In this document: one piece after another, positions 1 to 9,104 of the stretch
Numbering within the stretch: the first letter of the stretch is position 1
How the letters are laid out: each line of letters begins with the position of its first letter
Source of the DNA: Thalassocella blandensis
Lineage (GTDB): Bacteria > Pseudomonadota > Gammaproteobacteria > Pseudomonadales > Cellvibrionaceae
DNA length: 64,000 bases
NCBI GenBank assembly: GCA_902141825.1
Contig: CABFPG010000002.1
Location: 62,001 to 126,000, forward strand
Direction of reading: 5' to 3'
Position numbers and translations under genes: made by a program
The notes under the pieces: model-generated
What the model was told of the DNA's origin: nothing
Database searches by the model: none
Seen by the model: the letters and a program-made list of their open reading frames with translations, nothing else

Positions 1-6
1 AGGGCA

Positions 7-270
7 ATGGTTTTGGGGGAGTTGCTAGCAGCATTGGCGGGTGTTCTTGGCGTATATTTACTTTATTTCGTTGGAAGGTTTGCTATTTTCTTTTGCACCG
101 TAGGTTTGTATAAAGCAGAGCCTCTAGAGCCAATATCGGGGAAAAAAATTGAAGGTGTACCCCCTCAAAAAACCATATCAAAAAAAGCTACAATGATCAT
201 TGGCTTCGTGGTTCTTGTTCTTTTAATTATTCTTATAGCATTATATTTTTCTCCAGAAAATGCGTTTTAA
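7..270 (+). CDS. Small two-helix membrane protein, function unknown
   Basis: 87 residues with two hydrophobic segments (about residues 3-33 and 62-83) joined by a basic, proline-containing loop, so probably an inner-membrane protein. The ATG lies 7 bases from the window edge, so a longer N-terminus cannot be excluded and the Shine-Dalgarno region is not visible. I do not recognise the family. No downstream partner is close: the next gene starts about 350 nt later. Confidence 0.5.
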   Translation: MVLGELLAALAGVLGVYLLYFVGRFAIFFCTVGLYKAEPLEPISGKKIEGVPPQKTISKKATMIIGFVVLVLLIILIALYFSPENAF

Positions 271-618
271 AATCTACATTAAAGATGTCATACACAGCAG
301 TCATAGTTTTGCTTTTTTGAAATATCAACTCCTTCGTTTTATCGATGTAACAACTCACATGAGGGTAGGGCGGAGCAATGTGGCGTGCTCAGCCAAACAC
401 AATGACGTCTTATTTTTCTTGTACATATATTTACAATAAGATATTTCACCAACACCTGGCAAAGTGATAAAAAGCATCTTGGCTAAAATCAACATGATAA
501 AAGCAGCGCGGTAAACATTAAATCTAGATTCAACATTTAATAAGTTTGGCTCACCGAGATTTTACATGCTGCATGTACTTCGGTCTGCGTTAACGTCGAT
601 TTGCTTCAAGGAGATAAA
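271..618. other. Intergenic region with one hairpin
   Basis: No convincing gene. A hairpin sits at 553-584: inner arms TACATGC / GCATGTA around a single T, and outer arms ACCG / CGGT. It lies just upstream of the lipoprotein gene and could be a leader structure or an operator. The good ribosome-binding site AAGGAG at 608-613 belongs to the next gene. Confidence 0.4.
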
Positions 619-1008
619 ATGAAAAAGATAAAGGTATCAATACTCACTGTTCTGTTAGCGGGCTGCGGAGGAGAATCAACAAATGAGAGTCCCGAAGAAT
701 TCGCTAAAAAGGGTGTCGTTGAAAATGAATGGGTTTTTATTAGCGACAGCTCTGTCCAGTGTGGATACGAAGGAGAATCTCCAGAGGAAACGCAAAAATT
801 GCTGCTTGAGGCTGGAATAGATGTTCTCGAATCAACCTGCGGGCATCGCACCGAAGCCGTTCCTGCTGTTTGCGGAGGCGTGACAACTCAAATTAACCTT
901 CACAGCATTCGTACAGAGAATGTTATTGATGCAAATAACCTGGGGTTTACTTCGGTATCAGATCTGGAAAATAGTATTGACGACGGCTATCTAATTGTTG
1001 ATTGTTAG
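619..1008 (+). CDS. Small Cys-rich lipoprotein, function unknown
   Basis: 129 residues. The start at 619 is chosen because AAGGAG lies directly upstream with normal spacing. A short signal sequence ends in the lipobox L-L-A-G-C, so the mature protein should be lipid-anchored at the Cys. The mature part is acidic and contains several further cysteines (in CGY, STCGH, AVCGG and the C-terminal DC), which suggests disulfides in the periplasm. The family is not recognised. Confidence 0.65.
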   Translation: MKKIKVSILTVLLAGCGGESTNESPEEFAKKGVVENEWVFISDSSVQCGYEGESPEETQKLLLEAGIDVLESTCGHRTEAVPAVCGGVTTQINLHSIRTENVIDANNLGFTSVSDLENSIDDGYLIVDC

Positions 1009-1395
1009 AAAAAGAGTTATTGAGCTGCCATAGGACAGTTAAATATCATTTTCACCTATAAAAGTCATGATTTTTCAACTTAACCGCTAACACTAACTCG
1101 CCAAACAAGGCCTGGGATTTAGACACCAACTACGAAACTGTCCTGTTATTTGACCTACGTAGAGACTAAATCCCCTCAAAATATAAATACACGACACTCA
1201 CATTACAGCGAGGCCCAAAAGTAAAACTCGTTGTCACCTCCAATCAGATTTGAACTTAAGCAGTCTACTATTTATCCCCACTAATATTCGCGCACAGTAC
1301 TGGATAAATATTCAGCTTTAGAATATTGCAGGCAGGCATTAAAGTAAGCGTCCAGATTACCTTCGTTCTATTTTTAGTGTTTTAAGGTTTAGTAG
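1009..1395. other. Intergenic region, nothing recognised
   Basis: 387 nt, AT-rich, without an open frame or obvious RNA. The promoter of the downstream pbpG-like gene must lie here, but no clear box pair was identified. Confidence 0.4.
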
Positions 1396-2373
1396 ATGTT
1401 CCGTGTTACCGTTTTCGGTGTTTTTCTTTTCTTTGTTTTATTTATTTCCCAGCCTGCTGTTCAGGCAACCACTTTAAATCCCGACAATTTGCAGCTTGCG
1501 TCAGTACACGCTGCGGTTGCTTACGCTGATGATGTTGAAGCGGGGCTGGTGTTTGGGAAAAATGCGGATCGTCAGGTGCCCATTGCATCGGTCACAAAAT
1601 TAATGACGGCGTTGGTGGTAATAGAATCTGGCCAGTCGCTTGACGACTGGCTAGAATTCAAACAACGGCACATCCCAGCGGCGGCCAACGCGTATACACG
1701 TATTCGTGTTGGATCTGAACTCAAGCGTGGTGACATGCTGCGTATAGCTTTGATGTCCTCAGAAAACTTTGCTGCTTATACGCTCGCCGTTCATCATCCA
1801 GGGGGCTATGATGCATTCGTAGCGGCGATGAATGCTAAAGCCCAGTCACTCGGTATGCTGAATACCCAATTTGTCGATCCAACGGGCTTATCTGTGAACA
1901 ATCAATCTTCAGCGGCGGATCTCGTAAAACTCGTGATTGCTGCCAGCAAGCACCCAACAATCACCGAGTATTCCACCACGGGTTATTTTCAAGCGCAATT
2001 TCGGCAACCTCGTTACAGCCTTTCGCATGGCAACACCAACGCTTTGGTGCACCGCGAGAGCTGGAAGGTAGGCATCAGTAAAACGGGTTATCTTTCTGAA
2101 GCCGGTCGTTGTTTGGTGATGCTGCTGGAGTTTGAAGGCAGACCATTGGTGACCGTAATGCTTGACTCCCTGGGCACCCGCTCACCCATGGGGGATGCTG
2201 GGCGTATTCGCCAATGGCTGAGCACTGGAAAGAGTGGCAGTGTTGCAGCAGCAGCCAGGAACTACGCCAGACAAAAGAATGAAACCTATACGGCTTCCCA
2301 AACCTCTGTTACACACACAGATTCTCAACCCCCATCAGACACTGGCAGCCAGCAACAAAAACAGAGACTATAA
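1396..2373 (+). CDS. pbpG: D-alanyl-D-alanine endopeptidase (PBP7-type, peptidase family S11)
   Basis: Periplasmic serine peptidase that cuts D-Ala-meso-DAP cross-links in peptidoglycan. It has a signal peptide (residues 1-24). The three S11 active-site motifs are present: S65-V-T-K68, S122-E-N124 and K229-T-G231. Length (325 residues) is close to E. coli PbpG (about 310). The C-terminal tail (after about residue 280) is low-complexity, rich in Ser, Thr and Gln, and ends just before a Lys-rich repeat that stays open in the other two frames, so the natural C-terminus may have been altered by a small frameshift. The neighbouring convergent gene is a lytic transglycosylase, another peptidoglycan enzyme. 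Confidence 0.9.
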   Translation: MFRVTVFGVFLFFVLFISQPAVQATTLNPDNLQLASVHAAVAYADDVEAGLVFGKNADRQVPIASVTKLMTALVVIESGQSLDDWLEFKQRHIPAAANAYTRIRVGSELKRGDMLRIALMSSENFAAYTLAVHHPGGYDAFVAAMNAKAQSLGMLNTQFVDPTGLSVNNQSSAADLVKLVIAASKHPTITEYSTTGYFQAQFRQPRYSLSHGNTNALVHRESWKVGISKTGYLSEAGRCLVMLLEFEGRPLVTVMLDSLGTRSPMGDAGRIRQWLSTGKSGSVAAAARNYARQKNETYTASQTSVTHTDSQPPSDTGSQQQKQRL

Positions 2374-2411
2374 AAAGAGCGCCTTTAAAAAGAGCACCTT
2401 TAAAAAGAAAG
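2367..2411 (+). repeat. Three tandem 15-nt units at the end of pbpG
   Basis: Units of the form CCTTTAAAAAGAGCA at 2367-2381 (variant), 2382-2396 and 2397-2411. They begin inside the last codons of pbpG and continue past its stop. In the two other frames they encode short basic repeats, which is why the pbpG C-terminus is suspect. Confidence 0.6.
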
Positions 2412-2470
2412 CCGGCTAAAATACCACCAAAAAAATCACTTTGTGAGTGCGGCAAACAATTTAACAGTTA

Positions 2471-3790
2471 CTACTCGACTCCGGCAGACTTAAGCACCTC
2501 GGGGCCGGGGTAACCATCTGCCACCAGTTTATTCGCGCTCTGGTACTTGCGTATCGCAGAGCGTGTTCCCGAACCTAGAATGCCGTCTATTTCGCCTGAG
2601 TAATAATTTCCATCTGCCAGCATTTGCTGCAGTTTCAACACCTGATCCCTGGAAAGCGCGCGTAAATCTTTTGGTGGTGGAACATGAAGCCCTCCGGCAC
2701 CAGCCACTCGATCGGCTAGATGGCCTACCGCAATCGCGTAGAACTCTGAACGGTTCCAACCCATGATCACTTTAAAATTGTCATACGCCAAAAATGCTGG
2801 ACCACGATGGCCCGCGGGTACAATCAGTTTGGCTTTAACATCTGCTTGAGCCAGTGGGCGGCCAAAGGCATCTTTAATTCCCATATTTCGCCATTCCGTC
2901 AAAGGCAAACGTCTACCATCTGACAGGCTGAAGTCAAAATTGTCCGGTAAAACCACTTCTCGGCCCCAGCGATATTTGCCATCCCAACCCATGGATTGCA
3001 GAAAACGCCCGGCGGACATCATTGCGTCAGGCAGGCTGTTCCACAGATCCCGGCGGCCATCGCCATCAGCATCAACCGCCTGTTTCAGAAAAACCGTAGG
3101 CATAAACTGGAAATGCCCCATAGCGCCGGCCCACGAACCTTCCATTTGATCCGCGGGAATTGCACCTTCGTCAATAATCTGCAGTGCAGCTACCAACTGC
3201 TTGGTAAAGAACTCGCTTCGCCGCTCGTCACATGCCAAAGTCGACAATGAATCGGGAACGGACATCCTGCCAAAGAAGCTGCCGAAATTAGTCTCCAACC
3301 CCCAGAAAGCTACCAAATAGGGCGCCGGCACACCGGTGTCACGAGTTACCCGATTCAGTAACTCACGATGGGTAAGCAACAGCTTACGGCCTTTTTGGAT
3401 GCGGTCGTCGCTTACGCGACGGTTAAAATAGTCTGCGAATGTAGTCGTGAATTCTGGCTGGCGGCGATCCAATTCGATCACCCGATCCACGTAGCGAACC
3501 TTCGACATCACCTCCGTAGCAGTTTTTGCCGAAACACCAGCCTTTATGGCTGCCTGCTCAAGCCGTACCAAGCACTCAGTAAACCCTTCCGGCTCAGCAC
3601 CATTCGTTTTTTCAGAGTTTTCATCGGCGGCCAAAGCAGGAAAAGCGGAAAGAGAAAGCCCTAACAACAAGCCTGCGGGGGCCAAACGGCTAAATATCGC
3701 TTTAGGGGTGGGGCTCGTCTTTTTGGCCTTTTGGTTTGAAACTGAATCTTGCACTCTTAGCCTCGGTTTTGGTAAATGTATTAGGCGCAT
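2471..3790 (-). CDS. Lytic murein transglycosylase B family with peptidoglycan-binding domain
   Basis: Cleaves the MurNAc-GlcNAc bond of peptidoglycan to give anhydro-muropeptides. 439 residues: basic N-terminus and signal sequence ending near AFPALA (residue 54), an SLT_2-type catalytic domain about 70-365 with the catalytic Glu in F-W-G-L-E166-T-N-F-G, the family motif GHFQFMPT, and a C-terminal PG_binding_1 domain (about 375-435). AAGGTAAC precedes the ATG. It converges with pbpG; both act on the murein sacculus. Probably periplasmic or outer-membrane associated, although no lipobox is seen. Confidence 0.9.
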   Translation of the reverse strand: MRLIHLPKPRLRVQDSVSNQKAKKTSPTPKAIFSRLAPAGLLLGLSLSAFPALAADENSEKTNGAEPEGFTECLVRLEQAAIKAGVSAKTATEVMSKVRYVDRVIELDRRQPEFTTTFADYFNRRVSDDRIQKGRKLLLTHRELLNRVTRDTGVPAPYLVAFWGLETNFGSFFGRMSVPDSLSTLACDERRSEFFTKQLVAALQIIDEGAIPADQMEGSWAGAMGHFQFMPTVFLKQAVDADGDGRRDLWNSLPDAMMSAGRFLQSMGWDGKYRWGREVVLPDNFDFSLSDGRRLPLTEWRNMGIKDAFGRPLAQADVKAKLIVPAGHRGPAFLAYDNFKVIMGWNRSEFYAIAVGHLADRVAGAGGLHVPPPKDLRALSRDQVLKLQQMLADGNYYSGEIDGILGSGTRSAIRKYQSANKLVADGYPGPEVLKSAGVE

Positions 3791-3915
3791 GTTACCTTGT
3801 TTTCCTACGCGAAAGGAAAAGGGGAGCTATATCGCCTTTAATACGGACAATTTCTGACTAATAAAATTCTCATTTTGTCAGAAAAAACACAGTAACAAAT
3901 ATATAGGAGTTCACC

Positions 3916-4602
3916 ATGGCAAATGGTAAACCTTTGTTTTTACACGAAGAAGTTATGCTCTTAGCGCTACGCGACGAGGAGGGCACCTTAGCCATTGGAT
4001 ATACCGAGCAAGTAATAGCCGGGGCCGTGGTTGCTCAGTTGTTACTCGACTCCCGCATTTCAGTCGATGATTCGCGCAAACGCTTAGTAAGTGTCGAAGA
4101 CAAATCTCCAACGGGAGATCCAATCCTTGACGAGTGCCTGGAGAAAATAGCGGCAAGCAAACGCCAAGGCTCTTTGCAGAATTGGGTCGCCAGCCTGGCC
4201 ATTACCCACAAACTCAGCCTAAAAGTAATACAGCAACTGTGTGAACGCAAAATCCTTCGCGCGGATCAAGATAAAGTTCTATTCATATTCAAGCGGAAAA
4301 TATTTCCCGAGATCAATCCTGAACCCGAGAAGTTGATAGTCGAACGCTTAAGAGCTGCAATATTCACCGAACAGGAAGACCTCGACCCTCGAACCATCAT
4401 ACTAGTTTCATTAGCCAACTGGTCGGGCATACTGCGCCAGACTTTTGGGAGTAAGGAAGTCAAAGCTCGCCAGCCGCGAATAGAAAAAATTACCAATGGC
4501 GAGCTAACTGGCAAAGCCACGATGGACGTAATAACCGCCTGCCAAGCGGCAGCAATGATTGCGGCCGTTGTGCCGGCTGTGGCAGCGACGGTGTGTAGCT
4601 AA
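3916..4602 (+). CDS. GOLPH3/Vps74 (GPP34) family protein
   Basis: 228 residues, strong AGGAG ribosome-binding site. The opening LFLHEEVMLLALRDEEG is the hallmark N-terminal helix of the GPP34 family, which in eukaryotes binds phosphatidylinositol-4-phosphate and glycosyltransferase tails at the Golgi. Bacterial members are of unknown role and mostly reported from actinobacteria. The C-terminal end carries an Ala-rich hydrophobic segment (A-A-A-M-I-A-A-V-V-P) that could associate with membrane. No operon partner is evident. Family call is confident; function in this cell is unknown. Confidence 0.8.
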   Translation: MANGKPLFLHEEVMLLALRDEEGTLAIGYTEQVIAGAVVAQLLLDSRISVDDSRKRLVSVEDKSPTGDPILDECLEKIAASKRQGSLQNWVASLAITHKLSLKVIQQLCERKILRADQDKVLFIFKRKIFPEINPEPEKLIVERLRAAIFTEQEDLDPRTIILVSLANWSGILRQTFGSKEVKARQPRIEKITNGELTGKATMDVITACQAAAMIAAVVPAVAATVCS

Positions 4603-4694
4603 ACAAGTCGTTCCAGGACAAAACAACTGCAGTATCCACTTAAAAAATTAAACGTACTGCCATTTAGCATCACACAACCAAAAGAAATATCAAA

Positions 4695-5159
4695 ATGGAC
4701 GAAAGAGATCAAAAAGCGCTAGACGATATTCAAAACCATGGGTGTCATGTGTTAAAAGTTATGGAAGGTGATGATCAACCTTGTTTTACCTATACAATTG
4801 GGATCAATAAAATACAGGGCAAACCAGATGTAATTATTCTTGGATTAAAAACAGAGCTTGCCCATTCAATCTTAAACCACTACAAAGACCGACTTCTCGC
4901 CGGAGAACACTTTAAACCCGGCAAGTTCTATTCAGACTTTATTGAAAATTTCGATATCTGCTTCGTGACAGTTGCTAAAAAGCATTTTAAAGAATACTTC
5001 GGCTGGGGTTTATGGCTTCATGACGGGTACGACTTTGAAATGCTGCAAATGGTTTGGCCAACTACCACCGGATTGTGGCCATGGGATGACGGTAAATCCG
5101 ATTATTATTGCTGGGCGCAACCGATTTTGAATGAGAGCGGGGCGGTGGATAGGGTTTAG
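4695..5159 (+). CDS. DUF4262 domain protein
   Basis: 154 residues. The start motif I-Q-N-H-G-C-H-V-L-K-V followed by F-T-Y-T-I-G-I and a G-L segment matches the DUF4262 pattern (a small cytoplasmic domain found singly in many bacteria, function unknown). The C-terminal half is Trp- and Asp-rich, as usual in the family. Weak ribosome-binding site. Stands 92 nt after the GPP34 gene on the same strand; co-transcription is possible but not shown. Confidence 0.7.
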   Translation: MDERDQKALDDIQNHGCHVLKVMEGDDQPCFTYTIGINKIQGKPDVIILGLKTELAHSILNHYKDRLLAGEHFKPGKFYSDFIENFDICFVTVAKKHFKEYFGWGLWLHDGYDFEMLQMVWPTTTGLWPWDDGKSDYYCWAQPILNESGAVDRV

Positions 5160-5486
5160 TAATCTCGTCATATGTGATTTCTGTGTTCCACTGGCCCAGC
5201 TTCTTAAATCAAGTCCCACTTACCACTAAAGTCAATGACAAACAAAACACGCGAGTGGCACTATTAATTAATGGAGCTGAGAATAATGAAAGTTATTTAC
5301 CGAGATTGGAAATAACTTTTGTTGACAGTGTTAATCCTAAAATAAACGAAATTAAAAAATTAGAAGCGCTTCCTCCTTTGTTCCGCCTTAATAGCTAAAT
5401 TCAATGAGCTTACATGTCTCACAACAAAAAAAGCACGATGAAATTATCGTGCTTTTTCAAGTAAAACGCTTTTTTGCTAACGTAAT
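5160..5486. other. Intergenic region with bidirectional terminator
   Basis: Contains a 74-codon open frame (5174-5398) with no start signal or recognisable family, probably not a gene or a decayed fragment. The only clear element is the terminator at 5428-5457. Confidence 0.5.
5428..5457. terminator. Bidirectional intrinsic terminator
   Basis: Perfect 12-bp stem AAAAAGCACGAT / ATCGTGCTTTTT with a 6-nt loop. The A-run and T-run allow use from both sides. It separates the DUF4262 region (+) from the protease gene (-). Confidence 0.85.
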
Positions 5487-6947
5487 TTATTTAACTTTTA
5501 CATCCAAAGTCACACCAGAAAAAGCGGAATATCCTTTAAGGCCGATATACCACGTTCCAGCTGTCGGATTTGAAATATTACACTCTTCGTTATTTCCAGA
5601 AAGGTAAGGGCGACAATTGTATGATGAAGAGGTAGGCTGGCTGTCGTAGCGCACGTAAAGGTCTGCGTCACCAGAGCCGCCAGACATAGTAACTTCTAGA
5701 GAGCTTTTCCCAGGAGTAACATCAATTTCATAATCCAACCATTGGTTTGTGCCGGCAGAAAGATTAGTTTCGGTGAATCCATCATCACCACCGCCATCAC
5801 CTCCACCATTGTCGCCACCATCATAGGAGCCAACTAAGGTTACTCCAGAGTAACTACTGTAGGCACGAACCATTACGTAGTACGTACCAGCACTCGCACT
5901 TGCAAAATTACAGCTTTCGGTGTTGCCATTTTTGTACGGGCGACAGTCATAAGAACTGGTTGTTGGCGCACTACCAAATCGCACATACAAATCAGCATCA
6001 CCGGACCCGCCAGACATGTTGAAGTTCAAATTTGTTGCACCAGCAGGAACGTTCAAAGTGAAGTGTGTGTCTGACCCTTGCGAACCGCTTAACCCCGAAA
6101 CTGGAGTACCATTCACCAATTCGTCTTCGGGATCTGGGTCTGGGTTACCACCGCCATCTCCAATATAACCTTCAATCCAGTTAAGAATATAAGATACGCG
6201 AGCATAAACCCCTGGCTTACCTGCACGTGCGCATCCTTCTCCCCAGGACACTACGCCCGCTTGATAATAACCGCCGGCGTAGTTGATAACCAATGGGCCG
6301 CCACTATCACCCTGACATGAATCTTTGCCGCCACTCGTATAACCTGCGCAAAGCATGGTGTTGTCTATACCGCCGCCATAATTAGCGTTACATGTTGATT
6401 GCGACACGATAGGTACATCAACTCGCTGCAATTGATTTGTTGACGGGCCGCCTTCGCTTGTTGCCCCCCAACCCAATACACGAACCATGTCGCCTGCATT
6501 ACCAGCACTATTCATGATACTCGTATCGGCTAAATTGACCGGTTCAATGTTGGAAGAAACCGCGCTACTTAACTTTAAAAGCGCAGCATCATATGATTCG
6601 CCACTGTAATTTGGGTGGACAATGACTTGAGAAACCGTACGAGTTTCACCTTGAGATGTATTTAAATTATTTCTGCCGACAACAACTCTCATGCTGCTAG
6701 GGGAATCACCTTCAACACAATGTGCCGCAGTTAAAATCCATTGAGGTGCAATTAAGCTGCCACCACAATAAGCAAACCCACTGTTGTTTTGCAGGGAAAT
6801 AGTCCATCGATAAGGCCCGTCTTCAGCAGAGACACCTCCAACAATCTTCGGAGTAATTATGGATTCTGTCTGATCTTCAGCAGCTACAGCTATGTTTGAT
6901 AACAAACATAGCGCTGCAATACTAGAAAAAATTGAGTGCATTTTCAT
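5487..6947 (-). CDS. Secreted trypsin-like serine protease (S1) with two PPC domains
   Basis: 486 residues. Signal peptide to about residue 22, a short propeptide, then the activation site I-V-G-G at 35-38. Catalytic triad H76 (TAAHC), D120 (DAALLKL) and S215 (GDSGGP). D209 at the base of the S1 pocket predicts trypsin-like cleavage after Lys/Arg. After residue about 280 come two bacterial pre-peptidase C-terminal (PPC) beta-sandwich domains with the repeated GGSGDADLYVR motif, separated by an Asp/Gly-rich linker; PPC domains are common in secreted bacterial proteases and are often removed on maturation. AAGGAAATC precedes the start. A stand-alone transcription unit closed by the terminator at 5428. 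Confidence 0.93.
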   Translation of the reverse strand: MKMHSIFSSIAALCLLSNIAVAAEDQTESIITPKIVGGVSAEDGPYRWTISLQNNSGFAYCGGSLIAPQWILTAAHCVEGDSPSSMRVVVGRNNLNTSQGETRTVSQVIVHPNYSGESYDAALLKLSSAVSSNIEPVNLADTSIMNSAGNAGDMVRVLGWGATSEGGPSTNQLQRVDVPIVSQSTCNANYGGGIDNTMLCAGYTSGGKDSCQGDSGGPLVINYAGGYYQAGVVSWGEGCARAGKPGVYARVSYILNWIEGYIGDGGGNPDPDPEDELVNGTPVSGLSGSQGSDTHFTLNVPAGATNLNFNMSGGSGDADLYVRFGSAPTTSSYDCRPYKNGNTESCNFASASAGTYYVMVRAYSSYSGVTLVGSYDGGDNGGGDGGGDDGFTETNLSAGTNQWLDYEIDVTPGKSSLEVTMSGGSGDADLYVRYDSQPTSSSYNCRPYLSGNNEECNISNPTAGTWYIGLKGYSAFSGVTLDVKVK

Positions 6948-8009
6948 AAATATGATTTCCTTGCGAATTATTGTTTTAGAGCATTAACGGGGTAATGCAT
7001 GTCAGGTTTTACGGTGTACGTATATTTCTATTCTCCTGCGCGCCATCTCATTAACATGGCGAAATTAAAACGCATAAGTGCAGATATCGGTTGTATCACG
7101 ACAATCAATTAAGTATCACAACATGAATAAAGGAGCGCCGCGACAATAAAAATTGCATTTTTTGCAAGCCCTCTACATTGAAACTCCTGACTCTAAACGA
7201 ACATAGTTTCTAACACCTCAAGATTAGATGGAACAATTGCGACCTAGCGACACAAAAAAACGGAAATTAAGGATCGTAAATGCAGGACACCCACATTTAG
7301 AATTGCGTTAGCCTGGGAATTGCCTGGCCATCTATTTTATTTAGAAATGGATAGCGCAGGCTGGAAAGTTTTAATAAATGCCTATCCACACGCCGAAAGT
7401 CAAATTTACACCCATGCCTGCTCATTCATAATGATAAAAACTTGAAGTAAGAGACCAAAAAAGAATCTTCCAATAAGGAATAGCTTCACAGCTTTTAAAT
7501 GCTGGCCGCTACTTTAGGCCAAGCACTTTCGCGCAGATTCAATAAAGAAACGAATGGAATTCTAGAAGAACGCGCTGTTAATAACATTACGTATTTATCG
7601 TACGAGCTTCCCGAAAAACAATAGTATTAACATGTTCTTTATTGAGTTAGTTAATTGCCTTTATGTAGACGATAGTAACCGTGAAAAGAGGGAGGAGGGG
7701 TAAGTTGTCGGCATCCACGAGGCAGACACCCTTATCTCAAACTCATCTACTTACGGATTTATTTTTTAGACTATACTTTTACGAGTGCGTTATTATTTTG
7801 GAAGTATTTCCGCATAAGTCACTTGTTAAAACACCATGCAGGGAATGAATATTACCGACTCTTAAATGCAGGTGCATTTAAATAAAATAAATCGAAAATC
7901 AGGAGGCAGAACAAAAGGAGTTAAGTGAACATCTCCTCAGATTTAGTGGACACACAATAGAACACCTTTTTAAAAACACTTACCTTTTTAACTAAAATAG
8001 GCTTATAGA
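6948..8009. other. Long intergenic region, mostly non-coding
   Basis: 1.06 kb, AT-rich. A 41-codon frame at 7499-7624 (+) starts MLAATLGQAL and reads like protein but has no ribosome-binding site and may be a gene remnant. No repeat, tRNA or terminator was found. Confidence 0.4.
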
Positions 8010-8255
8010 ATGAAATTTATTTTTATTGCGATTTTATCGCTAATAGGGCCATGCGCAATTGCAGAGAAGAAAACTTCATCACCACTAGTAATGCCGGTTG
8101 ATTTAATAGAAACAATGAATCATATTAATTCAGGCCCAGACATAGAAAAAGTGGATTCCATTAGAAAAATTATTGTTAAAAACGATGGCGAAGTCGTGGT
8201 AATGGCCACAGTAAACACCTCATCACTTGTCTACGTATTTTCACTCGAAAGATAA
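8010..8255 (+). CDS. Small secreted protein, function unknown
   Basis: 81 residues with a typical cleavable signal peptide (MKFIFIAILSLIGPCAIAEK, cut after A-I-A). The mature part of about 63 residues has an amphipathic helix followed by two beta-like strands. Weak ribosome-binding site. Family not recognised; the signal peptide is the main argument that it is real. Confidence 0.45.
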   Translation: MKFIFIAILSLIGPCAIAEKKTSSPLVMPVDLIETMNHINSGPDIEKVDSIRKIIVKNDGEVVVMATVNTSSLVYVFSLER

Positions 8256-8721
8256 GGTTTGAATTGGAAAATTATAGATTTGGTTGCTGTAATAGATTGA
8301 TAGAATCGAACATTTAGGATATCCATTTTTAGACCTTAATACATTGTTGAATAATCCCTTGAAATGATTCTCGGTTCATAGTTTGACCGGAACTTTCGCC
8401 ACTTGATTCAGCTGAACGTCCCGCAAGATTTTACTTGCCGATGCAAAAACGATCCGTTTCGATGGTAAATACCAAAGCGAAATAAAGAGCAGGTTCTGCT
8501 AGAAGCTAGATTAAGCTAGCCATTTCCGCTAATTCTGCAAAGCATTACTTAAATACCCACCTACAATCGAAAATTGCATAATAAACACTGAGGATAGTAG
8601 GTGTTGAAACGTTATATGCTGGATAATTGCATATACAATCATATGCAATTCAATGTGGCATTTGGCCAAATAAAATACAATTCTTTAAGAATCTTATCAA
8701 ATACAAGTAAGGAGAGTACGC
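8256..8721. other. Intergenic region carrying an inverted repeat
   Basis: 466 nt without a gene. Holds the inverted repeat 8625-8650, and a related half-site AATTGCATAA near 8571. Confidence 0.45.
8625..8650. promoter_or_regulatory. Perfect inverted repeat, possible operator
   Basis: AATTGCATAT, 6-nt spacer, ATATGCAATT. Perfect 10-bp arms about 70 nt upstream of the gene at 8722. There is no T-run, so an operator or recombination site is more likely than a terminator. No cognate regulator can be named. Confidence 0.45.
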
Positions 8722-9057
8722 ATGTGTAGAAAACAGTGGGCGGCTGTAACAATATTTCTAATGTCAATTATATTGTTTCCCATATCTTCCTGGGCGGCTG
8801 GATGGTCAAATGTTGTAAAGATGGATCGCATTTATCCTCGAGCAGAGGGTTTTGTGTTTGTAGACTTAACAGGAGCCTTTTACAATCCCGACAATTGTAA
8901 AAATTCAGGATGGTATCGTTTAGAAAAGAGCACACCAGGATTTGAAAATATATATTCAGCCCTATTGGCTGCAACTACCGCTAAATCTGAGATAAAAGTC
9001 TATTTAAATGGTTGTGTCGGTGATTATCCAAAAATTCAACATGTAATCATTCAATAG
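8722..9057 (+). CDS. Small secreted protein, function unknown
   Basis: 111 residues with AAGGAGAG upstream. Signal peptide to about residue 25 (S-S-W-A-A). The mature domain of about 86 residues has a Cys pair (N-C-K and N-G-C-V) that could form a disulfide, and the motif FYNPDNCKNSGWY near its centre. Similar short exported proteins are common, often beside one another, in marine gammaproteobacteria. Function unknown. It lies 47 nt upstream of the Sde182-type gene on the same strand, so the two may be co-transcribed. Confidence 0.65.
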   Translation: MCRKQWAAVTIFLMSIILFPISSWAAGWSNVVKMDRIYPRAEGFVFVDLTGAFYNPDNCKNSGWYRLEKSTPGFENIYSALLAATTAKSEIKVYLNGCVGDYPKIQHVIIQ

Positions 9058-9104
9058 GCAGACGCTTTCCAACTACCAATTTAAAACAGTAGAGTAGGGG
9101 TGAA

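Noticed and set aside
5174..5398. 74-codon frame after the DUF4262 gene
   Set aside because: No start signal or family; may be a gene remnant only.
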